From Caloramator sp. E03 (GTDB lineage Bacteria; Bacillota; Clostridia; Clostridiales; Caloramatoraceae): a stretch of 64,000 bases of DNA. Where the stretch lies: positions 2,087,501 through 2,151,500 of the forward strand of contig NZ_CP040093.1 in assembly GCF_006016075.1 (NCBI RefSeq). The letters run 5' to 3'. The position numbers and the translations under genes are program-made. Positions 47,620-57,202 of this stretch are shown here, piece by piece. Positions within the stretch are counted from its first letter, which is position 1, and each line of letters begins with the position of its first letter. The notes under the pieces were generated by a model, which was given only the letters and a program-made list of their open reading frames with translations, was not told where the DNA came from and did not search any database.

Positions 47620-47990
47620 CCCAGCTTACTCAACTTATCCCCAACTTTCCCAACTTTCATCGGCTAGATTTCCAATTTCTTATTTTCTACATAATAAGTA
47701 ACAGGTCATGACTAAAAGTAGCCACAACGACGGAATGAAAAAGTTTGTGGTTTTTCAAAGGTAATAGAAGGGACGGTTACTTATTATATTAAATAATAGA
47801 CATAATATTTTATACATGTCCCCCTAATTTTGCAGATATTGTGTATGAAATAAGTAACCGTCCCTTGGCTTCCTTGGCTTGAACTTTTTTTCTTTTTTGT
47901 AAATGGACATTTTGACACTAACCGTCCCAATGTGTCACAATTTGTTATTTTCTATATAATAAGTAACCGTCCCAATTTATGACAATTTAT
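47620..47990. repeat. RAYT-associated palindromic repeat, copy R4
   Basis: AATAAGTAAC, CATGACTAAAAGTAGCC, ACAACG ... TTTGTGG, GGGACGGTTACTTATT (47770) paired with AATAAGTAACCGTCCC (to 47864), then a TTGAAC/T-rich tail and two further AACCGTCCC half units near 47930 and 47975. Confidence 0.8.
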
Positions 47991-48080
47991 GGACCAATTT
48001 ATGCAACTACTGAATTTCAAAATTTATAAGAAGGATTCCTCCAGTTTATGTCGAAATATTTATAAATAAAAATAAACATG

Positions 48081-49407
48081 GATTGTGTTAAGTAAATATG
48101 AAAAAATAGCGTAGCTACACGTATAATTACACAAAATTACACAGTTTTTTTATGTAATCTGAATTAATAAAATTTGATAATACTGGATTTATCAAAAAAA
48201 GGCATGCCGAAGGCACCTACTTAAAACTTAAAATGTAGGTATGTTATGAATATATGGTTTATTTGAGAATTAAGCAGACAGAAGCCAGTTATTAATATTT
48301 TTTTCATCAACTAAAATACCAGCAACTTGTGCAGGAGTTAGATTGTTTAAAGAATAGTGAGGTCTTAAAAAATTATAATGGAAAATAAACATTGCTATTA
48401 GAGTGTTTGCACTTTCAAATGATTTAAAACCTCTTTTACGTTTATACCAGTCTTTAAATGTATCATTAAAAGCTTCTAGCAAGTTGTTGGATATATCATC
48501 TTTAAATGATTGAACTTTTATGTGTTTTGAAGTGTTAAAAATAGTTTTAGTAGCAAGATTATATGAGCCTAATCTATCGGTCACAATAGCCGATGGACAT
48601 CCAAACTTACTTGCAGATTTAAACAAGGAAAAAGCTTGAGAAGCATCTCTTGAAGGAGATAAATTAAAACCAAGAACCATTCTGGTTTCTGAATCGATAA
48701 TTAACCATAGATAATGTTTTTTACCATTAATAAAAACGACAGTTTCGTCGGCATGCCATTCATCAGATGTACTTAAATCAAGATTTTCAGTAAGTCTATT
48801 AGCTATACTTAGAAAAATTGGAGCAAATTTTTTGCACCAAGATGCAATAGTTACATGAGAAACTTTGACATTGTAGGTTAGTTTAAAAAATTGAGATATT
48901 CTTCTTGTTGAAGAACCATTTAGATAATAGAGGTTAAGTGCAGTAAGAATTAAAAATAATGGAAATCTCATTCTTTTAAAATCTGTCTTTCCTTTAATTA
49001 ATTCACAAGATGCAGAGGGTATATTAATAGGTTTTGCAACATAAATAGAATGACCACATTTTTTAGAGTTGCAAGTATAATGGGAATAGTACTCATAATC
49101 ATGGTGCAAATAAGTACCACTACCACAAACAGGACAACGAGGATACCCTCTCAATACACGATTTTTCTTACCCTTATAATCTTCAAGAGTAAACTGACGT
49201 CTACAGTCTTTACATTGATATTTTTGATTACCTGCTTTGTCTTTCCCAAAGCGATAGAGATTTTGACTATGGCATCTTGGACATGAAATTTTATTCAATG
49301 ACTTGCACATAATTTCATCTCTCCTTCGGAGGTATTTTGTTTTTGGCTATATATAAGATAACTCAAAGGGGAGATGAAATTCAAATATCATATAACTTAA
49401 CAAAACT
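48081..49407 (-). mobile_element. IS6-like element copy 3, complete (1327 bp)
   Basis: Ends GATTGTGTTAAGTAAAT (48081) and CTTAACAAAACT (49407), flanked by a perfect 8-bp direct repeat TAAACATG (48073-48080 and 49408-49415). Inserted 24 nt before the start codon of the GGDEF/HD-GYP gene. Confidence 0.95.
48270..49310 (-). CDS. IS6/IS240-like DDE transposase, intact
   Basis: 346 aa, differing from the copy at 41214 at a few residues only (for example NRLTENLDLSTS for NKLTENLDLSAS). All zinc ribbon Cys and the Asp-Asp-Glu residues are present, so it is presumably active. Own SD is GAAGGAGAG; between gene and element end is an inverted pair ATTTCATCTC / GAGATGAAAT. Confidence 0.92.
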   Translation of the reverse strand: MCKSLNKISCPRCHSQNLYRFGKDKAGNQKYQCKDCRRQFTLEDYKGKKNRVLRGYPRCPVCGSGTYLHHDYEYYSHYTCNSKKCGHSIYVAKPINIPSASCELIKGKTDFKRMRFPLFLILTALNLYYLNGSSTRRISQFFKLTYNVKVSHVTIASWCKKFAPIFLSIANRLTENLDLSTSDEWHADETVVFINGKKHYLWLIIDSETRMVLGFNLSPSRDASQAFSLFKSASKFGCPSAIVTDRLGSYNLATKTIFNTSKHIKVQSFKDDISNNLLEAFNDTFKDWYKRKRGFKSFESANTLIAMFIFHYNFLRPHYSLNNLTPAQVAGILVDEKNINNWLLSA

Positions 49408-49431
49408 TAAACATGTTATGGGAGATATGGT

Positions 49432-51882
49432 ATGAAGTTACGTATAAAAATATTACTGACATTAACAGCTTTATCATTAATATTTATGTTTTCTTTTTGC
49501 ATTATTTCGTATAAATATTATATTAAAAACATTAAACTATATGAGAAAAAAATTTTAATTAATAAAATAAACCAAATAATTATGAGTATAAATTTTGATG
49601 TTGATGATTTGGAAATATTGGCTGGTGATTGGGCAATTTGGGATGATACATATCAATATGTTAAAGATAAAAACAAACAATATGAAGAAAAAAATTTAGA
49701 TAATGCCACACTAAATAATTTAAATATAGACATTATGCTTTTTTATGATAATGATAATAATCTTGTAAACTCAAAGATCAAGGATGATAATGATGAATTT
49801 GTAAGTATGAGTGATGAACAGATAGGTTATATTAAAAGGTATTCAAATGTTCTTTTTAAGGCTGATAATCTGTCAGAGGGAGTTTCTGGTATTATAGTTT
49901 TTAATGAAAAGCCAATGCTTATTTCTTCAAGGCCTATTACAGATTCAAAAAAACAATTACCTAAAGATGGAACATTAATTGTTGGAAGATATATAGACAG
50001 TGAAATGATTGATAAAATGAATAAGTTGACAGATAGTAAAATAAAATTACTTCCTCTATCATTGAGTAATATTTCAGAATATATTAGAAAGGATATTTTG
50101 AGAGAAGAAACTGTTATAGATCAAATAGATAAAAATAATATAGCCGTATATAAAAAAATTAATGATATTTTAAATAATCCAGCATTTTGTATTGTATTAA
50201 ACCAAGATAGAAATTATTACATTCAGCAATTACATTCTTTAGAATTTTATATGATATTCTTATCTATTACATTTATTGTAATTATTCTAGTATTAATTTT
50301 ATTTATTGATAATAATATAATAGAACCTGTTGAAAATATAAGTAAAGATGTAAGAAATATTACATTTAATGACTACGAGAAAGGATTGCTTACTGAATAT
50401 AAAAGTATTGAGTTTTCTTCTTTAGTTAAAGATATTAATGGTATGTTAAATAGGATATTTGAATATAATAAAAAAGTGAATGAAAATGAAAAAAGACTTA
50501 ATATGATATTGAACAGCTCAAATTCTGGATATTGGGATTATGATATAGAAAAAAATATATTTAGAATCAGTGATAATGTTTATAATATGTTTGGATTTGA
50601 AACAGATGATATATTTCCTGTAAGTTTTGAGGAATGGAGGAAAAGAATTCATCCACAGGATTATGACTATGTTTATAGCTCTATAAAAAAGATGACTTTA
50701 AATCAAATCTATGATAGCTTTTTAGAATATAGGATTCTTTCCAAAAATGGAGAATACAAGTGGGTTTATACTCAAGGAAAGATAGTTGAATATGATAATA
50801 AAGGATTCCCCAAGAGAATACTTGGAATTATTATGGATATCAATGATAAGAAAAAAATGGAAAATGAAATAAAATATCTTACATATTATGATTTATTGAC
50901 AGGGCTATTTAATAGAGGATATTATGACTATATTATAAATAAAACGGCAAAAAATGGTAAATATCCAGTATCAATAATTATTGCAGATATAAATGGTTTA
51001 AAGATGATTAACGATAACTTAGGGCATGAAGAAGGGGATAAAGTTATCATAGAAATTGCATCTATTTTAAAAAATACATGTCCTGAAGAAGCAGTAATAT
51101 GCCGATGGGGTGGAGATGAATTCATTGCAATCATAGAAGATTGTAATGAGAAGCAAGCAGATACTATATCAAAAAATATTATAAATACTGCAAAAAATAA
51201 TCTAAAAGAAGTAACTTTATCTTTAGGGCATTCTACACAGTATGCTGCGTCAAAAGATTTAAAGATATTAATAAGAAAAGCAGAAGAGGCACTATATCAT
51301 AATAAACTATTAAATAAGCAAAGTTTATATAATAATACATTATTACTTTTAAGCAGAACATTATTCGAGAAAAGTAATGAAACAGAAGAACATGCAGATA
51401 GAATACTTAATTTTTGTGAAAAAATTGGTTATAAGTTAAATTTATCTTCGATAATGATAAATGAATTGTCATTGCTTGCAAAACTTCATGATATTGGTAA
51501 AATAGGAATACCAGATGAAATACTAAATAAGCCAGGAAAATTAACTGATACTGAATTTGAAATTATGAAAACTCATACACAGATAGGATACAGAATAGTT
51601 TCTACAGTTCCTGATTTTCAAAATATTGCATATTACATATTATGCCACCATGAAAGGTATGATGGGAAAGGATATCCTAATGGTTTAAAAGGAGAAGAAA
51701 TTCCTCTTTTATCAAGAATACTTTCGATAGTTGATGCCTTTGATGTAATGACTCATGAGCGTTCATATAAAAAGGCAATGCCAGTAAAAGAAGCAATTGA
51801 TGAGTTAAGGAGATGTTCTTCAACTCAATTTGATCCACAAATTGTTGATCTATTTATTAGAATTATTGAAGGTACAGACTAA
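49432..51882 (+). CDS. CHASE4-PAS-GGDEF-HD-GYP membrane sensor
   Basis: 816 aa. Membrane helix at about 7-30, extracytoplasmic CHASE4 sensor (LAGDWAIWDDTYQYV near 63-77), second helix about 272-297, PAS at about 350-480 (SGYWDYDIEKNIFRI), GGDEF with RWGGDEF at 558-564 and HD-GYP with LHDIGKIGIPDE (His686-Asp687) and HHERYDGKGYPNGL. Both the cyclase and phosphodiesterase signatures look intact, so it may make and break cyclic di-GMP. IS6 copy 3 sits immediately upstream, keeping only SD GGGAGAT. Confidence 0.92.
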   Translation: MKLRIKILLTLTALSLIFMFSFCIISYKYYIKNIKLYEKKILINKINQIIMSINFDVDDLEILAGDWAIWDDTYQYVKDKNKQYEEKNLDNATLNNLNIDIMLFYDNDNNLVNSKIKDDNDEFVSMSDEQIGYIKRYSNVLFKADNLSEGVSGIIVFNEKPMLISSRPITDSKKQLPKDGTLIVGRYIDSEMIDKMNKLTDSKIKLLPLSLSNISEYIRKDILREETVIDQIDKNNIAVYKKINDILNNPAFCIVLNQDRNYYIQQLHSLEFYMIFLSITFIVIILVLILFIDNNIIEPVENISKDVRNITFNDYEKGLLTEYKSIEFSSLVKDINGMLNRIFEYNKKVNENEKRLNMILNSSNSGYWDYDIEKNIFRISDNVYNMFGFETDDIFPVSFEEWRKRIHPQDYDYVYSSIKKMTLNQIYDSFLEYRILSKNGEYKWVYTQGKIVEYDNKGFPKRILGIIMDINDKKKMENEIKYLTYYDLLTGLFNRGYYDYIINKTAKNGKYPVSIIIADINGLKMINDNLGHEEGDKVIIEIASILKNTCPEEAVICRWGGDEFIAIIEDCNEKQADTISKNIINTAKNNLKEVTLSLGHSTQYAASKDLKILIRKAEEALYHNKLLNKQSLYNNTLLLLSRTLFEKSNETEEHADRILNFCEKIGYKLNLSSIMINELSLLAKLHDIGKIGIPDEILNKPGKLTDTEFEIMKTHTQIGYRIVSTVPDFQNIAYYILCHHERYDGKGYPNGLKGEEIPLLSRILSIVDAFDVMTHERSYKKAMPVKEAIDELRRCSSTQFDPQIVDLFIRIIEGTD

Positions 51883-51976
51883 TTATGTTAAATATAAAAC
51901 TTATGATATGTAACTTATGTGTAATAATTTCTGGGCATAATAAGTATGAATAAAATAGAAGGAGGTCGATTATAAA

Positions 51977-52738
51977 ATGAATACAAATTTTAAAAAGACT
52001 TCCATTTTTATAACAGTGATTTTGTTTATTTTATTAATAGGTGGTCAGGTGTTTGCTTATAATACTAAAACATCAAAGAAAAACAATTTAAGTTTATTTA
52101 CCCAAAACAGAAAAGAAAAAAGCATAAAAAATTTACAAACCTTAAATGAAGTACTTGACAGCCTTGTAAAAGATGGCAAGATAACAAGCACACAGAAAGA
52201 AAAAATAGTTTCTTATGTAAAGATTAAAGAAGATGAAAGAAAAGCAGAAAAAGAAAAGCTTAAGAAAATGGATGAGAAGCAGAGAGAAGAGTATTTTAAA
52301 AATGCAAAGAAAAATGTTAAAAAAGATATGTTTGATGACCTTGTAGACCAAAAAGTAATAACGCAGCAGCAAGCTGATACAATTAAAAAAGCTCTCTTTG
52401 AAAAGAATAAATCTACAAAAATAGAGAATTTTAAATCTCAATTAGAAAATCAAGTAAAGACAGGAATAATAACAAAGGATGAAGAAAATAAAATAATTGA
52501 ATATATGAATAAGAAGATAAATGAGAAAAAAGCAGAAATGGAAAAAGTAAAAAATATGACATCAGAAGAAAGAAAAGCATACTTTGAAAATAAAAAATCC
52601 CAGCCTAAATCTGACTTTTATAAAGAACTGGTCGATCAAGGTATATTAACTCAAGAAAAAGCTGACAATCTAAAAAAGGCAATGCAAGGGTCTGAAAAAC
52701 AAAATAGACATTTTAAATTTAAATACAAAAACAAATGA
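51977..52738 (+). CDS. secreted DUF2680-like repeat protein
   Basis: 253 aa with a signal peptide (hydrophobic residues 9-27, VFAYN after it) and three copies of a helical repeat: LVKDGKITSTQKEKI, LVDQKVITQQQADTIKKAL and LVDQGILTQEKADNLKKAM, with charged coiled-coil segments (KLKKMDEKQREEYF, then MTSEERKAYFENKK). Highly Lys/Glu rich. Extracellular or wall-associated; function unknown. Confidence 0.8.
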   Translation: MNTNFKKTSIFITVILFILLIGGQVFAYNTKTSKKNNLSLFTQNRKEKSIKNLQTLNEVLDSLVKDGKITSTQKEKIVSYVKIKEDERKAEKEKLKKMDEKQREEYFKNAKKNVKKDMFDDLVDQKVITQQQADTIKKALFEKNKSTKIENFKSQLENQVKTGIITKDEENKIIEYMNKKINEKKAEMEKVKNMTSEERKAYFENKKSQPKSDFYKELVDQGILTQEKADNLKKAMQGSEKQNRHFKFKYKNK

Positions 52739-52761
52739 ATATAGACAGCCGTATTTTATTT

Positions 52762-52789
52762 GCCGTAGATGTTATTATCTACGGCTTTT
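52762..52789 (+). terminator. terminator after DUF2680-like gene
   Basis: GCCGTAGAT / ATCTACGGC with a 6-nt loop followed by TTTTG. Confidence 0.75.
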
Positions 52790-52825
52790 GTAAAATATAC
52801 TATAATATAACAATAAAAACATATA

Positions 52826-52854
52826 TTGTATATTTGTTTAAATCATGTTACAAT
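52826..52854 (+). promoter_or_regulatory. promoter of the tungsten-enzyme operon
   Basis: TTGTAT (52826-52831), 17-nt spacer, TACAAT (52849-52854). Transcription would start near 52861, about 30 nt before the aptamer. Confidence 0.6.
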
Positions 52855-52890
52855 TAAAATGAAATTACATAAATTATTATCTATTATTAA

Positions 52891-52977
52891 TGTTCTCCGA
52901 GTTTAATTATCCCTTTGGGATATTTAAACCGTTAGGGCATAAAGAGCAATCTTTATACCTGCCATGGTGCAAAGGAG
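52891..52977 (+). ncRNA. probable Moco/tungsten-cofactor riboswitch
   Basis: CTCC (52895-52898) can pair with GGAG (52974-52977) as P1. Inside: a long hairpin (GTTTAA ... ATCCC-GGGAT ... TTAAAC), the conserved-looking AACCGTTAGGGCA, a stem AAAG/CTTT and TGCCATGGTGCAAAGGAG. The CCGU-A, UGCCA and AAAGG positions resemble the Moco RNA family; the lack of the extra P3 stem fits the variant proposed to sense tungsten cofactor. A terminator follows directly and the nearest gene downstream (beyond ISL3) is a tungsten enzyme operon. Assignment from memory of the consensus. Confidence 0.65.
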
Positions 52978-53020
52978 TTCATCTTAAAGATTTTTTTCTT
53001 TAAGGTGAACTTTTTTATTT
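52977..53020 (+). terminator. riboswitch expression-platform terminator
   Basis: GTTCATCTTAAAG (52977-52989) pairs with CTTTAAGGTGAAC (52998-53010), followed by TTTTTTATTTT. The 5' arm begins in the 3' strand of aptamer P1, as expected for a switch. Confidence 0.8.
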
Positions 53021-53021
53021 T

Positions 53022-54499
53022 GGTTCTATGTCAATAGTTGGGGTGGGCATTTTATTCAAATGCCTGCCCTTGCTAATTTTCAAGAAGTTTTAACGAATTA
53101 AAGAAAGTGAATCAAAAATTCTCTAAAAATGGGCATAACAAAAAGACCAAACTAATGTTGGTTTTTGAAAAATAGAGTACAGTAATCAATTACTTGCAAC
53201 AATGCAGAATTCTATTTCTAAACCTGTTAAAATTTCTGAACCCAAACGCATTTCTTTTAATAACTTTAATCTTGTTGTTAAAACCTTCAACACATCCATT
53301 CGTATAAGGAACATCAAAGGAATTAACTATTTCCTTAAACCACCTGCTTAAAGTTTCTGCACATGAAATATATTCTTTTATACCGCTTTTTCTTGCTATC
53401 TCAATCCATTCCTTTAGTAATATTTTTGCTTCAGAAGCAGACCTTGCATCTGAAATTTTGTAAAAGGATTCCTTAAGGTAATGGGCATGTCTTAATTCAT
53501 CATTGTATAAAAGCATAATTTCAAGTTGTCTCTTAGAGTCTTCATCTAAGGAATCTTTTCTAGCAAGAATGAGTTTTCGACTTTTTTTGTAATATCGCCT
53601 TAGTTTCTTATCCATATTCTTTTGAATGCGCTTTCTAACGTTTTCTATAGCCCAGGTGTTGTAGCGCATAAAGTGGAACTTATCTATGATGATAGTTGCA
53701 TTTTTAAAGTATGTTTTAGCAATGTCAGCATATTGACTCCACATATCAATAACTACATATTTTACCTTATCCCTGTTTTTAAAATTTCTAAAGTAATCCG
53801 AAAGGATATGAAATCGTCTATCTTTAATAATATCAATTACTTTATGATTAACAGGATCAACTAATATACAGTGATATTTTGAGCCACCAGAATTACCTTT
53901 AAATTCATCAATAGATATAACTTCAGGCAAAGAATACGCAGTATAACTAACAGTATCAAAAATGCGTTTTACAGTATGGGTGGAAACATTGGCTTTTAAG
54001 GAAACATGCTTCATGCTATTAACATTAGATAGTTCGTTAATTATGAAGAAAGATAAGCGGTTTGTCATTCTATGATAGCGTGGAAGAAAATCTAGCTTTT
54101 CATAAAAGCGCTTACCGCATTCTGAGCATACTAATCTCCTTTTTCTAAGAATGATAAAAGTTTTTTTAAACTGAATGGGTACATCTTTAATTCTTTGTTT
54201 TCTGTAATCATGAACTTTAGATGTAGTATAGCCACAAACTGGACAAACATGTGGTTTCTTTTTAGTTTCAACAAATATCTCAATAAAATCATCTTTATTA
54301 ACAACGTTTTTTACAAAAACATCTTTTAAGTTTAGTAAATTGTTGATAAAATTATACTTAAGCACTTTATTGGATGCCTCCTTTCTAAAATTTTGTTTTG
54401 GTTAATTTTATTTTAGCAAAGTTGGCATCTGAATAAAGTGCTTTTTTCTATTTAAATAAAAATGTTGAGGTTTACCACCCCAACATTTATTATAGAACC
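53022..54499 (-). mobile_element. ISL3-family (type I) element, complete (1478 bp)
   Basis: Inverted repeats GGTTCTATGTCAATAG... and GGTTCTATAATAAATG..., both running into TTGGGGTGG. Flanked by the 8-bp direct repeat TTTATTTT (53014-53021 and 54500-54507). It landed in the T-tract of the riboswitch terminator. Confidence 0.95.
53190..54365 (-). CDS. ISL3-family transposase, intact
   Basis: 391 aa: N-terminal zinc site CPVCGYTTSKVHDYR and CSECGKRF, HTH NVSTHTVKRIFD, DDE core with VISIDEFKG (first Asp), YVVIDMWSQY (second Asp) and NGCVEGFNNKIKVIKRNAFG (Glu). It ends RFRNRILHCCK. Related remnants are at 2526-3353 and 10778-11490. Confidence 0.93.
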   Translation of the reverse strand: MLKYNFINNLLNLKDVFVKNVVNKDDFIEIFVETKKKPHVCPVCGYTTSKVHDYRKQRIKDVPIQFKKTFIILRKRRLVCSECGKRFYEKLDFLPRYHRMTNRLSFFIINELSNVNSMKHVSLKANVSTHTVKRIFDTVSYTAYSLPEVISIDEFKGNSGGSKYHCILVDPVNHKVIDIIKDRRFHILSDYFRNFKNRDKVKYVVIDMWSQYADIAKTYFKNATIIIDKFHFMRYNTWAIENVRKRIQKNMDKKLRRYYKKSRKLILARKDSLDEDSKRQLEIMLLYNDELRHAHYLKESFYKISDARSASEAKILLKEWIEIARKSGIKEYISCAETLSRWFKEIVNSFDVPYTNGCVEGFNNKIKVIKRNAFGFRNFNRFRNRILHCCK

Positions 54500-54546
54500 T
54501 TTATTTTAAAAATAAAAAAGGGGGGTGTAGCTGGAGCCGGAAACCG

Positions 54547-55038
54547 GTGTCCAGGGGAAAATTGAGCAAAGTTTTAATGATTTCGCCTGACAAATGCATA
54601 AGCTGCAGAACATGTGAGATTATATGCTCTTTTACAAAGGATAATGAAATTAACCCAAAGAACTCTGCAGTATCAGTGCTTACTTATGAGGAGGCTTTAA
54701 TATCAGTTCCAATTATGTGTATGCACTGCGAAGATGCGGCCTGTGAAAAGGTTTGCCCTGTTGGAGCAATAAAGAGAGTTGATAATGCTGTAGTTGTAGA
54801 TCATGAAAAGTGTATAGGCTGCAAGATGTGCATAAGTGCGTGTCCTCTTGGGAACATAACCTTTAACTCAAAGCAAAAGAAGATTGTAAAATGTGATCTT
54901 TGTGGTGGCGATCCTCAGTGTGCTAAATTCTGCCCATCAGGTGCTATTGAGTATAAAGAGGCAACTCCTAATAATCTAAACAGGAAGAAAATTATTGCTG
55001 AGAAGTTTAAGGAGTTGTTTGAGGAGGTGGAGAAATAA
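54547..55038 (+). CDS. polyferredoxin small subunit of tungsten oxidoreductase (WorS-like)
   Basis: About 163 aa from GTG 54547; a TTG at 54562 (giving [15 protein letters not shown]) is also possible, with AGGGGA close upstream. Four [4Fe-4S] Cys sets: [39 protein letters not shown] and [15 protein letters not shown]. This HycB/AorA-type ferredoxin carries electrons from the tungsten subunit. Its stop overlaps the next start (TAATG). First gene after the riboswitch in the undisturbed arrangement. Confidence 0.88.
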   Translation: MSRGKLSKVLMISPDKCISCRTCEIICSFTKDNEINPKNSAVSVLTYEEALISVPIMCMHCEDAACEKVCPVGAIKRVDNAVVVDHEKCIGCKMCISACPLGNITFNSKQKKIVKCDLCGGDPQCAKFCPSGAIEYKEATPNNLNRKKIIAEKFKELFEEVEK

Positions 55039-56846
55039 TGTTCGGTTGGACTGGTAAGATTTTAAGAGTTAATCTTACAGAAGGAACTATTAAAGTTGAA
55101 CCTCTAAATATAGATGATGCTAAAAAATATATTGGAGCAAGAGGACTTGGAACAAAGATATTTATGGATGAAGTTGATCCTAATGTTGAGCCTTTCAGCC
55201 CTGAAAATAAACTTATATTTATGACAGGCCCCTTAACAGGTACCTTTGCAAGTTCAGCTGGAAGGTATGAAGTTATAACAAAGGCACCCCTTACAGGAAC
55301 AATAGGAGCTTCAAACTCAGGTGGACATTTTGGTCCAGAGCTTAAATTTGCAGGATATGATGGAATTATTTTTGAAGGAAAATCAGAAAAACCTGTTTAT
55401 CTATATATAAATGATGATAAGGTAGAATTAAGAAGTGCTGAGCACCTTTGGGGAAAGACTGTTTATGAAACAACTGATATTCTCTTGAAGGAAAACGGAG
55501 AAGACTTTAGAGTATCATGTATTGGTCCTGCAGGAGAAAAGCTTGTATTATTTGCAGGAGTTATAAATGACAAGCATAGAGCAGCAGGAAGGTCAGGGCT
55601 TGGGGCTGTTATGGGGTCTAAAAATCTAAAGGCTGTTGCTGTTAGAGGATCTAATTCAATAAAGGTTGCTGATCCTGAAAAATTCAAGGAAGCCTGCATC
55701 GATGCAAGGGCAAAGCTTAAAGCTCACCCTGTTACAGGAGCAGGACTTCCTACCTATGGAACTGAAATACTTATAAATATACTAAATCAGAATGGTGCTC
55801 TTCCAACAAGGAACTGGAGAGACGGCGGAATATTTGAAAATGCTGATGACACGAGTGGTGAAGCCTTAACTGAAAAATATCTTGTTAGAAATAAAGGTTG
55901 TTTTGGCTGCAATATAGGTTGTGGAAGAGTAACAAGAATACCCGACGGCAAGTTTAAGAGCACTGGCGAAGGCCCTGAATATGAGGCAGGATGGGCTTAT
56001 GGTGCAGATTGTGGAGTTAAAGATCTTGATGCAATATGCAGAGCAAGCTTTATATGCAACGAATACGGCCTTGATCCTATAACTATGGGTTCAACAATTG
56101 CCTGTGCAATGGAGCTTTATGATAAAAAGATTATAACTAAAGAAGATGTAGGATTTGAACTCAAATTCGGAGATGGAGATGCGATAGTTGAGCTTACTAA
56201 GATGACAGCTTTAAGAGAAGGCTTTGGGGATGTGCTTGCTATGGGTTCATATAGACTGGCAGAAAAATATGGTCATCCAGAGCTTTCAATGTCAGTTAAA
56301 AAACAGGAGATGCCAGCTTATGATGCAAGAGGAGTTCAAGGAATAGGATTAAACTATGCAACTTCAAACAGAGGAGGCTGCCATGTTAGAGGATATACGA
56401 TATCTCCTGAAGTTTTAGGAGTACCTCAAAAACTTGACCAGCTTGTAACTGATGGTAAAGCAAACTGGGTCAAACTATTCCAAGACCTGACAGCTGTTGT
56501 AGATTCATCAGGATTGTGCCTCTTTGTAACCTTTGGAATAGGGCTTCCTGAAATATCACAGATGCTAAGAACAGCTATTGGCGTTGATATGAGCAATGAA
56601 GAGATATTAAAATGTGGTGAGAGGATTTGGAACTTAGAGAGAATGTTCAATATTAAAGTAGGATTTACTAAAAAAGATGATACTCTCCCACCAAGGCTAT
56701 TAAGTGAGCCTCTGGAAAAAGGTCCTGCAAAGGGAAAGGTAAGTGGGGTACCTGTAATGCTTGAGGAATACTATAAAGTTAGAGGCTGGAGTGAGGATGG
56801 AGTACCAACTGAGGAAAAATTAAAAGATCTTGAAATTAAATTATAA
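55038..56846 (+). CDS. tungsten aldehyde:ferredoxin oxidoreductase
   Basis: 602 aa, typical AOR length. Starts [36 protein letters not shown] and [18 protein letters not shown] are tungstopterin-binding segments; [10 protein letters not shown] (Cys288, 291, 295) with Cys494 in SSGLCLFV binds the [4Fe-4S] cluster; [14 protein letters not shown] follows. Oxidises aldehydes to acids. With the ferredoxin subunit and downstream NuoEFG-like genes it resembles the bacterial WorL of multi-subunit, possibly electron-bifurcating, enzymes. Confidence 0.93.
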   Translation: MFGWTGKILRVNLTEGTIKVEPLNIDDAKKYIGARGLGTKIFMDEVDPNVEPFSPENKLIFMTGPLTGTFASSAGRYEVITKAPLTGTIGASNSGGHFGPELKFAGYDGIIFEGKSEKPVYLYINDDKVELRSAEHLWGKTVYETTDILLKENGEDFRVSCIGPAGEKLVLFAGVINDKHRAAGRSGLGAVMGSKNLKAVAVRGSNSIKVADPEKFKEACIDARAKLKAHPVTGAGLPTYGTEILINILNQNGALPTRNWRDGGIFENADDTSGEALTEKYLVRNKGCFGCNIGCGRVTRIPDGKFKSTGEGPEYEAGWAYGADCGVKDLDAICRASFICNEYGLDPITMGSTIACAMELYDKKIITKEDVGFELKFGDGDAIVELTKMTALREGFGDVLAMGSYRLAEKYGHPELSMSVKKQEMPAYDARGVQGIGLNYATSNRGGCHVRGYTISPEVLGVPQKLDQLVTDGKANWVKLFQDLTAVVDSSGLCLFVTFGIGLPEISQMLRTAIGVDMSNEEILKCGERIWNLERMFNIKVGFTKKDDTLPPRLLSEPLEKGPAKGKVSGVPVMLEEYYKVRGWSEDGVPTEEKLKDLEIKL

Positions 56847-56852
56847 ATTAGA

Positions 56853-56882
56853 GCCCATGCACTGCGTGAAGCATGCATGGGC
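56853..56882 (+). promoter_or_regulatory. intercistronic hairpin in the operon
   Basis: GCCCATGCA / TGCATGGGC with a 12-nt loop between the AOR and MoaD-like genes. No T-run, so likely RNA processing or stability. Confidence 0.55.
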
Positions 56883-56910
56883 TTCATGAAAGAATTTATG
56901 GAGTGGTTAA

Positions 56911-57183
56911 ATGAAAGTTAAGTTTTTTGCATTTTTTAGAAACTATGCCAAATGTAAGGAAGCAGATGTGCCTTTATATAATGATGTGAGGGAGCTTTTA
57001 GATAACCTTTGTAAAAAATATGGAAAAGAGTTTGAGGAAAAGATATATACAGAAGAAGGGAACCTTAGTGATGATGTAATAATACTTGTAAACGGAAGGC
57101 ATATAGCTCATCTTGATGGTATTAATACAAAGCTAAAGGAGGATGATGAGGTTTGCATATTCCCTGTGGCTGCAGGGGGCTAA
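56911..57183 (+). CDS. MoaD/ThiS-family sulfur carrier
   Basis: 90 aa ubiquitin-like fold: MKVKFFAFFRNYAKCKEAD, a central VILVNGRHIAHLDG and C-terminal VCIFPVAAGG. The di-Gly tail is thiocarboxylated to donate sulfur to molybdopterin. Located inside an AOR operon it probably provides the dithiolene sulfurs of the tungstopterin. Confidence 0.9.
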   Translation: MKVKFFAFFRNYAKCKEADVPLYNDVRELLDNLCKKYGKEFEEKIYTEEGNLSDDVIILVNGRHIAHLDGINTKLKEDDEVCIFPVAAGG

Positions 57184-57202
57184 TGTAAAGGAAGGTGGTA
57201 TT

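Noticed and set aside
41117-49407. The Csm/YjjI region as a composite transposon between IS6 copies 2 and 3
   Set aside because: The two elements each have their own 8-bp target duplication, so they inserted independently.
54547-54561. Firm start for the polyferredoxin subunit
   Set aside because: GTG 54547 and TTG 54562 are both plausible; the SD evidence does not decide.
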